In this document: positions 7,192 through 15,180 of the stretch, one piece after another
Position numbering within the stretch: position 1 is the stretch's first letter
How the letters are laid out: each line of letters starts with the position of its first letter
Origin: an uncultured Kineosporia sp.
GTDB lineage: Bacteria > Actinomycetota > Actinomycetes > Actinomycetales > Kineosporiaceae
Assembly: GCA_937859855.1 (NCBI GenBank)
Contig: CALMAR010000151.1
Span: forward strand, 1-24,465
Direction: 5' to 3'
Length of the DNA stretch: 24,465 nucleotides
The notes under the pieces: generated by a model
The model's input: only the letters and a program-made list of their open reading frames with translations
The model's database searches: none
What the model was told of the DNA's origin: nothing
Position numbers and translations under genes: made by a program

Positions 7192-9252
7192 ATGACCTTG
7201 CCCGCGGGTAATCCCTTCGCCCAGCCGAGCCCGCTGCCGCATGGCCTGCCCGCTTTCGCCGAGATCCGCAACGAGCACTTCCGGCCCGCCTTCATGGAAG
7301 GCATGGCCGTCCAGCGCTCCGAGATCGACGCCATTGCCGCCGTGGCGCAACCGGCCACGGTGGCGAACACCCTCGATCCGCTGGAGCGATCGGGGCAGTT
7401 GCTGAGCCGGGTGGCCGCCGTCCTGTTCAACCTGGTCAGCTCGGCGTCCTCGCCCGGGCTGCTGGAGATCGAGCGTGAGATGGTTCCGCTGCTGGCGGCC
7501 CATCACGATCAGATCCTGATGGACCAGCGAATCTTCGAGCGGGTGAATTCGCTTCACCAGCAACGAGATCAGCTGAACCTGGATCTGGAGACGGCTCGGT
7601 TGCTGGATCGCTGGCACCTGGACCAGACCCGGGCTGGCGCCAGTCTGGCGGACGCCGAACGGTCCCGGCTGCGTGAGCTGAACGCCGAACTGAGCAGCCT
7701 CGGCTCCGATTTTCGTAACCGGCTGCAGGCCGACACCAATGAGCTGGCTGTGCATGTCCTGGACGAGGACGAACTGGACGGCTTGACCCCCGACGCCATC
7801 AAGGCCTGTGCAGAGGCCGCCATCGGGCGTGGCCTGGACGGCTTCCTGATCACATTGGTCCTGCCCAGTGCGCAGCCGGCCCTGGCCGTGCTGCGCGACC
7901 GGTCGCTGCGCCAGCGGCTGCACACCGCGTCAGTCAGCCGGGGACGGCGGAACAACCAGAACGACACCCGCGAGATCATCATCCGGATGGTTGATCTGCG
8001 GGCGCAGCGGGCGGCTCTGCTCGGATATCGCGATCACGCGTCCTACACGGTCGCCGACCAGACCGCCGGATCGGTCGAGTCGGTGATGGCCCTGTTGCTG
8101 TCCATGGTCGAGCCCGCACTGGCCAACGCCGCGCAGGAGCAACGCGAGCTGACCGCGGCGATGCGTCAGGATGGAGTGGACGGCCTCCTGCAGCCCTGGG
8201 ACTGGGCTTACTACTCGGAAAAGCTTGCTCAGCTTCGCTTCTCGCGGGATTCGGCCGCCATCCGGCCATGGTTCGAGCTGGGCCGGGTGGTCCGGGAGGG
8301 GATCTTCGCGGCGGCTGGGGCACTGTACGGATTGCGGTTCACCCGGCGCGACGACCTGGTGGCCTACCATCCGGACGCCGAGGTGTACGAAGTACTCGAC
8401 GCCGGGTCCACCGCCCTGGGGCTGGTGATAACCGACTGGTACGCAAGGGACTCCAAGCGCGGGGGCGCCTGGATGAGCAGTTTCGCCCGCCAGTCTGACC
8501 TGCTGGGCACCGTCCCGGTGGTGGTGATCAATCTGAACGTGCCGAAGCCACCATCCGGCGTCCCGGCCCTGCTGAGCATGGATGAAACCGTTACCGCGTT
8601 CCACGAATTCGGACATGTGCTGCACGGTGTGCTGTCGCAGGTCAGATATCCGCGGCTGTCCGGCACCAGTGTGCCGCCGGACTTCGTCGAGTTCCCCTCC
8701 CAGCTGAACGAGATGTGGGCCTGGTGGCCGGAGCTGCTGGCCCAGTACGCGCGGCACGTGGAGACCGGCGAGGCGCTGCCGGGCCAGGTGCGGGAGGGCT
8801 TGCTCGCGGCCCAGTCGTTCGGGCAGGGCTACGCCACCACCGAGATCCTCGCCGCCATGCTGCTGGATCAGGCCTGGCATCAGCGGACCACTGCTGATGG
8901 GCCGATCAGCGCTGACCAGGTCGAGGACTTCGAGCGCGAAGCACTTGCGCAACATGGGCTTTCGCTGCCTCTGATCCCACCACGTTACGGCAGCACCTAC
9001 TTCGCGCACATTTTCGCCGGTGGGTACTCGGCCGCCTACTACTCCTATCTGTGGAGCGAGGTGCTGGACGCAGATGCCGTGGAGTGGTTCTTGGAATCCG
9101 GTGGCCTGCAGCGGTCGTCGGGCGAGCAGTTCCGGCGCGAGGTGTTGTCCCGGGGTGGGGCGGTGGATCCGATGGCCGCTTTCGCTGCCTTCCGCGGCCG
9201 TGGACCCCGGGTCGAGCCACTGCTGGAGCGCCGGGGGCTGCTACCGGCCTGA
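7192..9252 (+). CDS. dcp: M3-family zinc metallopeptidase, peptidyl-dipeptidase Dcp-like
   Basis: A 686-residue cytoplasmic peptidase of the thimet oligopeptidase/Dcp family (M3), which cleaves short peptides; Dcp enzymes release C-terminal dipeptides. The zinc site is complete: HEFGH at 471-475 provides His471, catalytic Glu472 and His475. Glu500 in FVEFPSQ lies 29 residues after the first His, as in thimet oligopeptidase. The C-terminal YFAHIFAGGYSAAYYSYLWSEV segment (in two pieces of the conserved substrate-binding region, around 600-622) is also characteristic. Length is normal for Dcp (about 680). AGGAG at 7181-7185 stands 6 bases before the ATG and fixes the start. The gene overlaps the convergent membrane-protein gene by 12 bases at its 3' end. 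Its likely job is recycling of intracellular oligopeptides. An oligopeptidase A-type activity is the alternative. Confidence 0.93.
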   Translation: MTLPAGNPFAQPSPLPHGLPAFAEIRNEHFRPAFMEGMAVQRSEIDAIAAVAQPATVANTLDPLERSGQLLSRVAAVLFNLVSSASSPGLLEIEREMVPLLAAHHDQILMDQRIFERVNSLHQQRDQLNLDLETARLLDRWHLDQTRAGASLADAERSRLRELNAELSSLGSDFRNRLQADTNELAVHVLDEDELDGLTPDAIKACAEAAIGRGLDGFLITLVLPSAQPALAVLRDRSLRQRLHTASVSRGRRNNQNDTREIIIRMVDLRAQRAALLGYRDHASYTVADQTAGSVESVMALLLSMVEPALANAAQEQRELTAAMRQDGVDGLLQPWDWAYYSEKLAQLRFSRDSAAIRPWFELGRVVREGIFAAAGALYGLRFTRRDDLVAYHPDAEVYEVLDAGSTALGLVITDWYARDSKRGGAWMSSFARQSDLLGTVPVVVINLNVPKPPSGVPALLSMDETVTAFHEFGHVLHGVLSQVRYPRLSGTSVPPDFVEFPSQLNEMWAWWPELLAQYARHVETGEALPGQVREGLLAAQSFGQGYATTEILAAMLLDQAWHQRTTADGPISADQVEDFEREALAQHGLSLPLIPPRYGSTYFAHIFAGGYSAAYYSYLWSEVLDADAVEWFLESGGLQRSSGEQFRREVLSRGGAVDPMAAFAAFRGRGPRVEPLLERRGLLPA

Positions 9253-9837
9253 AGCCTGATCGGCTGATCCGCTGGAGCCGGGATCATCGAACGGGTCGGG
9301 GTCAGGAGGCGGGCTCGGCGCCGGGCGGCGTCCAAGGTCCCGGCCGGGCGGATGGCCTTCCAGCGCACCGGCATTGGCCACGATCGCCGCGATCGGCGGG
9401 ATCACCATCGCCACCAGGGTGACGGCGACGGCCAGGCCGGTGGAGAACAACCGGAACCAGGTCCAGGCCAGTACCAGCAGCACCAGGCACACTGCCATCA
9501 GGGCCAGATAGCGGCGCAGGCGCCCGGCTGGTGCGATCCGCCGCCGGGGCGGCTGCGGCGCCCGATACGGGGCCACCGGGCGATACGGCGGCACGTCCGG
9601 CCCCGGCTGGTAGTGCGGGCCCGCTCGAATATGCCGGACCACGATCACCGAGTCGGCCAGTGCGATCACCGCCACCACCGCGAACCCGGCGGCGAGAACC
9701 GGCGCATCCACCACGATGAACACGATGGCGGCTCCGGCGCTCCAGATCAGGCCGAGTAAGGCCAGGACCAGCCGCAGGGTCAGCGGACTACGGGCGTGAA
9801 TCGGCTCGTCTCCGCTGCGAATCGGCCGTTCCCGCAT
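9241..9837 (-). CDS. Four-helix membrane protein combining DUF6343-like and DUF3099 domains
   Basis: A 198-residue protein from ATG 9837. Residues 7-25 (SGDEPIHARSPLTLRLVLA in the middle) resemble the start of the actinobacterial DUF6343 family, with two predicted membrane helices at about 20-42 and 46-68. A Pro/Tyr/Arg-rich linker follows (75-105). Residues 109-155 match DUF3099, a two-helix family with a conserved MAVCLVLLVLAW first helix and a VIPPIAAIVAN end. The C-terminal tail (157-198) is Pro/Asp-rich and probably disordered. The frame stays open to a TTG at 9885, which would add 16 acidic residues. Neither start has a well-placed ribosome site, so the choice is uncertain. It is divergent from the DUF1707 gene and overlaps dcp by 12 bases tail to tail. 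Function is unknown, and the two domains are normally seen as separate small proteins. Confidence 0.75.
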   Translation of the reverse strand: MRERPIRSGDEPIHARSPLTLRLVLALLGLIWSAGAAIVFIVVDAPVLAAGFAVVAVIALADSVIVVRHIRAGPHYQPGPDVPPYRPVAPYRAPQPPRRRIAPAGRLRRYLALMAVCLVLLVLAWTWFRLFSTGLAVAVTLVAMVIPPIAAIVANAGALEGHPPGRDLGRRPAPSPPPDPDPFDDPGSSGSADQASGR

Positions 9838-9914
9838 CTCAGCATTCTCATCCTCTGGCTCGCTGGCGTCTGCTGCGGATGCCAAGCCGTACGGCGGTGC
9901 GGAAGAATCGGGTT

Positions 9915-10466
9915 ATGGACGGGGACGAGCAGTCATTCCCGGCTCAGCCACCAGCTGATCGGGCCAGCCTTCGGATCGGCACGACGGATCGGGAGGCGGC
10001 CGTCGATGCGCTGAGCGAGCACACCCGGGCCGGGCGGCTGTCCGCGCATGAATACGAGGACCGCAGCGAGGCCGCCAAACGAGCGATCACCTGGGCTGAC
10101 GTCGATTCCCTGTTCGCGGATCTGCCCGCACCGCATCCGGCGCCGGGCAACGCCCGGACGAAGTCACCCAGGCCGCCGCGCCCGGCCGGGGGCCCGGGTG
10201 AGACGGCCGGTTCAGGCGTGGTTCACCCCACCGGGCGAGCCGGTCGCGCTGACCGCGCTGATCGCAGAGCCGGGGATCGGTTAGCCGATGCCGAGCCCAG
10301 CCAGGGGCTGGTTTCACCCGAGATCGGCCGATGGATGATGGCGGTCGCCCCCCCGATCGCGCTGGTGCTGTTCTTCATCACCTGGAAGTGGTGGTTCTTC
10401 CTGCTCATCCCGCTGGTCAGCCTGGTGGTCTACGGACCGGGAGGTAAGCACCGGCGCCGGCGTTAG
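9915..10466 (+). CDS. DUF1707 (SHOCT-like) domain membrane protein
   Basis: A 183-residue protein. Residues 19-71 form a DUF1707 domain: an RIGTTDREAAVDALSEHTRAG core, then RLSAHEYEDR, then a helix ending in LFADLP. The domain is common at the N-terminus of actinobacterial membrane proteins and is thought to be a small interaction or regulatory module. A disordered Pro/Arg/Gly-rich stretch (72-135) follows, then two short hydrophobic helices (about 137-155 and 159-173) and a basic tail (KHRRRR). This predicts cytoplasmic N- and C-termini. The ATG at 9915 is chosen because GGAAG at 9901-9905 lies 9 bases before it; an upstream ATG at 9879 has no such site and would overlap the divergent gene's leader. 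Function unknown. Confidence 0.82.
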   Translation: MDGDEQSFPAQPPADRASLRIGTTDREAAVDALSEHTRAGRLSAHEYEDRSEAAKRAITWADVDSLFADLPAPHPAPGNARTKSPRPPRPAGGPGETAGSGVVHPTGRAGRADRADRRAGDRLADAEPSQGLVSPEIGRWMMAVAPPIALVLFFITWKWWFFLLIPLVSLVVYGPGGKHRRRR

Positions 10467-10560
10467 GGAGTGTTCACCCCAGCCACCTGCTGTTCGCAAC
10501 TCGCCAAGACCGGTACTGACATCGACTTCGGTCCTAACGCCGGATTCCGCCGCATATTTT

Positions 10561-10574
10561 GCCCAGCGCTGGGC
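10561..10574. promoter_or_regulatory. Perfect 14-bp palindrome in the leader region of the histidine kinase gene
   Basis: GCCCAGCGCTGGGC is a perfect palindrome lying 101 bases before the kinase ATG, directly after an AT-rich stretch (CATATTTT, 10553-10560) that could act as a -10 region. An overlapping alternative stem pairs TTGCCC (10559-10564) with GGGCAA (10575-10580). It could be an operator at the start site or a leader hairpin. The intergenic stretch 10467-10675 holds no other supported feature apart from weak 5-base arms GACCG/CGGTC at 10508-10533. Confidence 0.4.
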
Positions 10575-10675
10575 GGGCAAGGTTCCAGCCGGTGCTGTCG
10601 ATGATCCTGAAGCGAGCCAGGTCCGGCGCAGCCGGGCCCGCTCACGACCAGACGATGCGCTCAGGGGGTGCGCTG

Positions 10676-12238
10676 ATGACGAGTGCGACTGCCGGGCCTC
10701 CGGCTGACACGATGCCGGCCGAGGCCCTGCTGCGAGGGGTCTGGGACGGCGTCGAGACGGCTCTGGTCCTGTACGACGCCTTCGGTCAGCTGATGGCCAA
10801 CCCCGCTGCCGCGCGGCTGGGCCTGACTCCGGGAGCGGGCGAGCGCCCGGCCTGCTCGGGCCGCGTGGCCGGCCGGGTGGTGTACGTCGCGGATGGGATG
10901 ACCGTCTGCCCGGAAGCCCAATGGCCGGTGAACCGAGCGCTGCGCGGCGAGACCGTCCGCAACCAGGAACTGCTGATCAGCGACGACGAGCATCCACACG
11001 GCCGCCGGTTCGTGATCAGTGCCCATCCGCTGCACCTGCCGAACGGCTCGGCCGCAGCCCTGGTCACTTTCCGCGAGTCGGCCAGGAATCAGCAGGATCA
11101 GCGGGCCAACAGTGCCAGCCTGGACGAGCTCAGCATGCTGATGGATGGCGCCGCCGGCTATGTGATCCTGCAACTGGGCCCCGACGGTGAGGTCCGAAGC
11201 TGGAGCAAGAACGCTCGGCAACTGCTGGGGTACACCCGGGAGGAGATCGTCGGCCGTCCCTATGCCATGTTCTTCCGGGCCGGCGACGCGGCCAGCGGCG
11301 TACCCGGATCCATTCTCGGTCAGGCCCGGATGCATGGCTCGGCCAAGACCGGCGGCGTCCGGGTGCGCAAGGACGGCAGCACGTTCTGGGCCGACGGCGT
11401 GATCACTGCTGTCCGGGACGGTGGCGGTGAGGTGGTCGCCTTCGTCAAGGTCGTGCACGATGTCACCCCGCGCTATCAGGCCGAGCGGGCGGTGCAGAAG
11501 CTGAACCGCGAACTGAGCGAGTTGAATGAGGGATTCTCCTACAGCGTCGCTCATGATCTGCGCGCGCCAGTCCGTGCTGTGCACGGGTTCTCGCGTCTCC
11601 TGGAGGAGCGTCATGGCCACGTTCTTCCGCCGGACGCCCAGCTGCTACTGGGTCAGATCGAGAACAGTGCGCTCAGATTGGGTCATCTGATCGACGGCCT
11701 GCTGCTGCTCTCCCGGATCCAACGCCAGCCGATGGAACCGAAAAAGATCGACATGACTGCGCTGGCTCAGCGCTGCTGGACGGACGTAGCCAGCCGATAT
11801 CCGGGATTGGCAACAACTTTCGAGATCGAGCCACTGATGCCGGTGACCGCCGACCCGCAGTTGCTGCGCCAGGTCTGGCTGAATCTCCTCGACAACGCGG
11901 TCAAGTTCAGTGGTTCGCCGGCTGAACCCAGCGTGCGGGTCACCTCGCGCGCAGAACATGCGCAGGTGGTCTTCGAGGTCATCGACAATGGCGCAGGCTT
12001 CGACATGCGTTATTCGGAAAAGCTTTTCAAAGTTTTCCAGCGCCTGCACCGGGATCAGTTTCCCGGGGTGGGGATCGGGCTGGCCATTGCCTATCGGGTG
12101 ATCAGCCGCCATGGTGGGCGTATCTGGGCCACCAGTGATGCGGGCCATGAGACCCGGTTCAGTTTCTCTCTGCCCGTGAATGGAAACCCGGAATCAGTGG
12201 TGGACGCGTCGACGGCGACGGCGGCGATGGTCGAATGA
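10676..12238 (+). CDS. PAS-domain histidine kinase of the phytochrome-associated (HisKA/HATPase) type
   Basis: A 520-residue soluble sensor kinase with no membrane helices. Residues about 18-133 look like a first, divergent PAS domain, and 150-266 form a clear PAS domain (ending FVKVVHDVT). A short coiled linker (268-286) leads to the H-box SYSVAHDLRAPVRAVHGFSR, with phospho-acceptor His293. The ATPase domain has the N-box NLLDNAVKFS (403-412), DNGAGFD (437-443) and GVGIGLA (464-470). The H-box and the VFQRLHRD segment (453-460) are typical of kinases attached to cyanobacterial-type phytochromes, but the bilin-binding GAF and PHY domains are absent. Several in-frame ATGs occur; 10676 is chosen because AGGGGG at 10663-10668 precedes it by 7 bases. 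The stop overlaps the response regulator ATG (ATGA), so the two form a cognate pair. The signal sensed is unknown; PAS domains can bind haem, flavin or small metabolites. Confidence 0.92.
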   Translation: MTSATAGPPADTMPAEALLRGVWDGVETALVLYDAFGQLMANPAAARLGLTPGAGERPACSGRVAGRVVYVADGMTVCPEAQWPVNRALRGETVRNQELLISDDEHPHGRRFVISAHPLHLPNGSAAALVTFRESARNQQDQRANSASLDELSMLMDGAAGYVILQLGPDGEVRSWSKNARQLLGYTREEIVGRPYAMFFRAGDAASGVPGSILGQARMHGSAKTGGVRVRKDGSTFWADGVITAVRDGGGEVVAFVKVVHDVTPRYQAERAVQKLNRELSELNEGFSYSVAHDLRAPVRAVHGFSRLLEERHGHVLPPDAQLLLGQIENSALRLGHLIDGLLLLSRIQRQPMEPKKIDMTALAQRCWTDVASRYPGLATTFEIEPLMPVTADPQLLRQVWLNLLDNAVKFSGSPAEPSVRVTSRAEHAQVVFEVIDNGAGFDMRYSEKLFKVFQRLHRDQFPGVGIGLAIAYRVISRHGGRIWATSDAGHETRFSFSLPVNGNPESVVDASTATAAMVE

Positions 12239-12699
12239 CTTCTCAGGAGGCGGCTGGGCCCTGGTTGCTGCTCGTCGAAGACAGTCCCAGCGACCGCGAA
12301 CTGACCACGCTGGCGCTCACTCAAGGCGCCGGAAGCGCTTTCGAGGTGCGCGCCGTCACAGACGGTTTGGAGGCTCTGGATCTGCTGTTCTGCCGAGGTG
12401 CTTTTGGCGACCGCGACCCGGACGACGTACCGCGCGTCATCCTGCTCGACGTGAACATGCCACTGATCAACGGATTTGAAGTGCTGCGCGAGATCAAGGG
12501 ACATCCGCGGCTGAGCCAGATACCGGTGGTGATGCTGACGTCGTCGGCCGAGCGCCGGGATCTGATCTCCAGCTATGAGCTGGGAGCGAACAGCTATGTG
12601 GTCAAGCCGGTCGACATCGATCAGTTCTTCACCACTTTGAAGCGGCTGGGAACATACTGGCTGACGGTGAACCAGCCTGGTGACGAACTCGTGCCGTAG
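12235..12699 (+). CDS. Single-domain response regulator, Rcp1-like
   Basis: A 154-residue receiver domain without an output domain. The acidic pocket is Glu15-Asp16 (LLVEDSPSD), the phosphorylation site is Asp72 (LLDVNMP), and Thr102 (MLTSS) and Lys124 (VVKPV) complete the active site. The insertion after beta-2/alpha-2 (CRGAFGDRDPDDVP, 53-66) and the C-terminal FFTTLKRLGTYWLTVN segment are characteristic of Rcp1, the response regulator of cyanobacterial phytochrome Cph1. It overlaps the kinase gene by 4 bases. With no DNA-binding domain it must act by protein contact, perhaps in a phosphorelay or on a partner enzyme encoded elsewhere. Confidence 0.94.
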   Translation: MTSQEAAGPWLLLVEDSPSDRELTTLALTQGAGSAFEVRAVTDGLEALDLLFCRGAFGDRDPDDVPRVILLDVNMPLINGFEVLREIKGHPRLSQIPVVMLTSSAERRDLISSYELGANSYVVKPVDIDQFFTTLKRLGTYWLTVNQPGDELVP

Positions 12700-12746
12700 T
12701 GGCGCCCGCCTGGATCCGGTGGGAACGGGCGAGTCAAGCCCAAGGA

Positions 12747-13286
12747 TCAGGCGGATGGGCTGGCGTCCGGCGACGCGTCCGCGATCCGGTGGCCGGCCTC
12801 GACCACTGCGGTGGACACGGCGGCACCCAGCCCCAGCGCGGCCAGAGCCCCCTTCCAGCCGGGTTCGTCGATACCGAGTTTCGCGTCCAGTGAAAAGGGT
12901 CCGGGGCCCTGTTCGGCCAGGATCGCCAGCGTGGCGATCAGCACTGCGTTGTACTCGTAGCCGCCTTTGCTCACCCACGGCCCGTTCGGCAGGTGCACCG
13001 TCCGGATCGCGGTGATCATGGTTCCAATCAGGCTGGCCGCCGCCAGCGGCGTGGCCAGGCCCAGGACGAGGGCGGTTCCGCCGGCCGTTTCAGTGATCCC
13101 AGCGGCTAGCGCATTGACCTTGGCCGGTTCCAGCCGGAGCTTGCTCATCATGCCGGTCGTACCCGCGGGGCCCGGCCCATCGAACCAGCCGAACAACTTC
13201 TGGGTTCCGTGGCCGATGAAGAGTGCGCCGATGAGTGTGCGTGCGGCCAGTCGTCCAATTGCCACTGTGAGCATCTCCATAGCCAT
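12747..13286 (-). CDS. DoxX-family membrane protein
   Basis: A 179-residue integral membrane protein with four predicted helices. The DoxX signature is at 20-40, containing ALFIGHGTQKLFGWFDGPG, followed by TAGGTALVLGLATPLAA (helix 2 region). DoxX proteins are small quinone-linked or redox-associated membrane subunits; related actinobacterial proteins take part in oxidative-stress membrane complexes. The ATG at 13286 is used; a second ATG two codons later (13280) is an equally good start, and only a weak AGG precedes either. The C-terminal 45 residues are Ala-rich with a short extra helix. It stands alone on the minus strand, 47 bases from the convergent response regulator gene. A weak 6-base inverted repeat (12703-12731) lies between them. 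Confidence 0.9.
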   Translation of the reverse strand: MAMEMLTVAIGRLAARTLIGALFIGHGTQKLFGWFDGPGPAGTTGMMSKLRLEPAKVNALAAGITETAGGTALVLGLATPLAAASLIGTMITAIRTVHLPNGPWVSKGGYEYNAVLIATLAILAEQGPGPFSLDAKLGIDEPGWKGALAALGLGAAVSTAVVEAGHRIADASPDASPSA

Positions 13287-13428
13287 CGACCTGAAGCTGA
13301 ACGCCGGGGGAAAGACTCCGCAACTTCTGAACTCTTCCGGCCCAGGCGACCCGCCCTGAATTCAGCGAACACTACCGGCTCTCGCGGAAGCCCCAGGACG
13401 GGCCACCAGTTCCGCCCCCCGCTCAATA

Positions 13429-13449
13429 CTCCGGCCCGGGTGGCCGGGG
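13429..13449 (-). terminator. Hairpin between the SRPBCC and DoxX genes
   Basis: CCGGCC (13431-13436) pairs perfectly with GGCCGG (13442-13447) around a 5-base loop, and one further wobble and one Watson-Crick pair extend the stem. It lies 54 bases beyond the stop of the minus-strand SRPBCC gene. Reading on the minus strand it is followed by AGTATTG, not a clear T-run. The rest of 13287-13502 shows no gene. Confidence 0.4.
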
Positions 13450-13502
13450 GTGGAAGGCATTGCCGATCCAGGGATGTGCTTTGCTAGATCGGCTGGCGCG
13501 GA

Positions 13503-13967
13503 TCAGGACGAGGGGGGCGAGACGTTCCCGCGCCAGGCTCCGGTCTCGGTCCCGCGCTTCTCGATGAACTCCTTGAAGCGCTTGGCGTCCGCCTTCACCT
13601 GATGATCGTCCAGATTGAGGGCACTGCCGGCCTTCTCCACCAGACCCTCGGGCTCCCAGTCGATCTGGATCATCACCCGGGTGTTGTCGTCGTCCAAGCG
13701 ATGGAAGGTGACCACTCCGGCTTGCCGCGTGTCGCCTCCGACGCTCTTCCAGGCGACCCGCTCGTCGGGGTGTTGCTCGGTTATCTCGGTATCGAACTCC
13801 CGCTTCACGCCACCGATGTTGGTGACCCAGTGACTGCGCTTGTCGTCAAGCTGAGTGATGCTCTCGACGCCGTTCATGAAATTGGGGAACGACTCGAACT
13901 GCGTCCACTGGTCGTAGGCGGTGCGGACAGGCACGTGGACGTCGACCGACTCCTGGACCTGCGACAC
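13503..13967 (-). CDS. SRPBCC-family (polyketide cyclase/dehydrase-like) protein
   Basis: A 154-residue START-like protein. It opens with VSQVQESVDVHVPVRTAYDQ, the typical first strand and helix, then WTQFESFPNFMNGVESI. The middle strands and the C-terminal helix (DAKRFKEFIEKRG) complete the helix-grip fold, which binds a hydrophobic ligand in a cavity. Actinobacterial proteins of this exact layout are common, usually called cyclase or dehydrase, but no enzyme activity has been settled for them. The start is GTG at 13967, because the mRNA has AAGGAG at 13981-13976, 8 bases before it. The frame runs on to a start at 14006, but that version would lie upstream of the ribosome site. It may share a transcript with udgX, whose stop is 68 bases upstream. 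Confidence 0.88.
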   Translation of the reverse strand: MSQVQESVDVHVPVRTAYDQWTQFESFPNFMNGVESITQLDDKRSHWVTNIGGVKREFDTEITEQHPDERVAWKSVGGDTRQAGVVTFHRLDDDNTRVMIQIDWEPEGLVEKAGSALNLDDHQVKADAKRFKEFIEKRGTETGAWRGNVSPPSS

Positions 13968-14035
13968 GTCATCATCTCCTTGGTATGTATGTGCTTCACT
14001 GACCATTCCTGTCTATCAATGCGGCCGATGGTGTG

Positions 14036-14674
14036 CTAATCGATCAGTGCACCAGCGATTTTCAAATCGGCGACCAGATCGGCGCGGGCCTGGGCCCGGT
14101 CGTCGTCCGGTGCGCGGAGGACTGATGACGGGTGCACGGTGGCCATGAGTTTCGCCGATCCGATGAAGTCCCCCTCGATCACTTCCCCTCGGCGCTGAGT
14201 GACCCGGAAGTCCTTGCCCAGCAGGGCGGTGGCGGCTGTGGCGCCGAGAACGACGATTACCTCGGGCTGGACCAGTTCCAGCTCGGCGGTGAGCCAGGGC
14301 TTGCAGGCGGTGATGTGGGCCAGCTCCGGCTTCTGATGGATCCGCCGCTTGCCGCGAGCCTGGAATCGGAAGTGCTTGACCGCGTTGGTCACATAGACCG
14401 ACTCCCGGGCGATCCCGGCCTCCTCCAGCGACTCCTGCAGCAGCCGGCCGGCCGGTCCGACGAAGGGGATACCGCGCTGATCCTCGACGTCCCCCGGCTG
14501 CTCGCCGACCAGCATCATCGGCGCCTGGGGGTTCCCCGCTGAGAACACCACCTGGGTGGCAGGTTCCCATAGTTCACAGCCCTGGCAGCGGGTGGCCGCC
14601 TCGCGCAGGGTGGCGATGCTGGCGTTCTCGGGCACCCAGGCCTGAGCTCCTGGACGGTCGATCCGGGTCGGCAT
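14036..14674 (-). CDS. udgX: Uracil-DNA glycosylase UdgX (covalent uracil-DNA binding)
   Basis: A 212-residue UdgX-type member of the uracil-DNA glycosylase superfamily. Motif A is GEQPG (57-61) with FVGPAG downstream. The diagnostic insertion KRRIH is at 109-113, and its histidine (His113) corresponds to the residue that in mycobacterial UdgX forms a covalent bond with the abasic sugar after uracil excision. HPSSVLR (181-187) is the second active-site motif. Iron-sulfur ligands expected from family 4 are Cys30, Cys33 (CQGC) and Cys124, while His101 (NAVKHFRF) stands where family 4 has a cysteine. The start is ATG 14674. The reading frame is open much further upstream, but that part is antisense to the DUF1232 gene and unrelated to the family. 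The ribosome site is weak. The enzyme protects against uracil from cytosine deamination, a clear risk in a GC-rich genome. Confidence 0.94.
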   Translation of the reverse strand: MPTRIDRPGAQAWVPENASIATLREAATRCQGCELWEPATQVVFSAGNPQAPMMLVGEQPGDVEDQRGIPFVGPAGRLLQESLEEAGIARESVYVTNAVKHFRFQARGKRRIHQKPELAHITACKPWLTAELELVQPEVIVVLGATAATALLGKDFRVTQRRGEVIEGDFIGSAKLMATVHPSSVLRAPDDDRAQARADLVADLKIAGALID

Positions 14675-14710
14675 GACGTCAGCCTGGCTCGTGATCCGCC
14701 ATGTCGCACG

Positions 14711-15151
14711 GTGACATCGCCGGCGCCGGGCGGCACCGGAGCCGGCCGGCCTTCGGACTGGCTCCCCGAGGACGAGCCGGCGGACAATGTCGTCATGTTC
14801 TCCGAGGGCGGCACTGCGCTGGGGACGATCGCTACGGTCGTGATTTCGATCATCGCGGCGGTGGGCGTGCTTGCGGCTGCGCTGATCGTGTTCCTGATGT
14901 GGCGGTTCAAGCTGCCACCGCGAGCGCTGGTAGCGATGATCGCTGCAGCGATCTATCTGGTGTCGCCGATCGATGTCCTGCCCGAAGTCCTGCTGGGCCC
15001 GGTCGGACTGCTGGACGACGCCGGCGTCGTCACCGGCACCGCGATCTTCGTATACAAGCTGATTCAGACGCGCAAGCGCTTGATCGAGGCCGGGGTCCTG
15101 GGCCGGGGACGCCCATCCGGCCGTAGAACCCGCCCGTTTCTGGAGCCATAA
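14711..15151 (+). CDS. DUF1232 membrane protein
   Basis: A 146-residue protein. An acidic, probably disordered N-terminus (1-30) is followed by a membrane helix at about 36-63. The DUF1232 domain at 72-118 has the hallmark YLVSPIDVLPE (82-92) and LLDDAGVV (100-107), and the C-terminus is basic (RKRLIEAG...RRTR). DUF1232 proteins are small membrane-associated proteins of unknown function. The start is uncertain: GTG 14711 is the first start in frame and leaves 36 bases to the divergent udgX start, while ATG 14795 would remove 28 residues that do not resemble the family. Neither has a clear ribosome site. Confidence 0.85.
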   Translation: MTSPAPGGTGAGRPSDWLPEDEPADNVVMFSEGGTALGTIATVVISIIAAVGVLAAALIVFLMWRFKLPPRALVAMIAAAIYLVSPIDVLPEVLLGPVGLLDDAGVVTGTAIFVYKLIQTRKRLIEAGVLGRGRPSGRRTRPFLEP

Positions 15152-15180
15152 AGCCCGAAGACCATCGCCGCGCAACCAGG

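Noticed and set aside
12703..12731. Weak inverted repeat between the response regulator and doxX
   Set aside because: Six-base arms around a 17-base loop with no T-run; too weak to call a terminator.
14675..15175. Upstream extension of the udgX frame
   Set aside because: The added residues do not match UdgX and lie antisense to the DUF1232 gene, so the ATG at 14674 is used.
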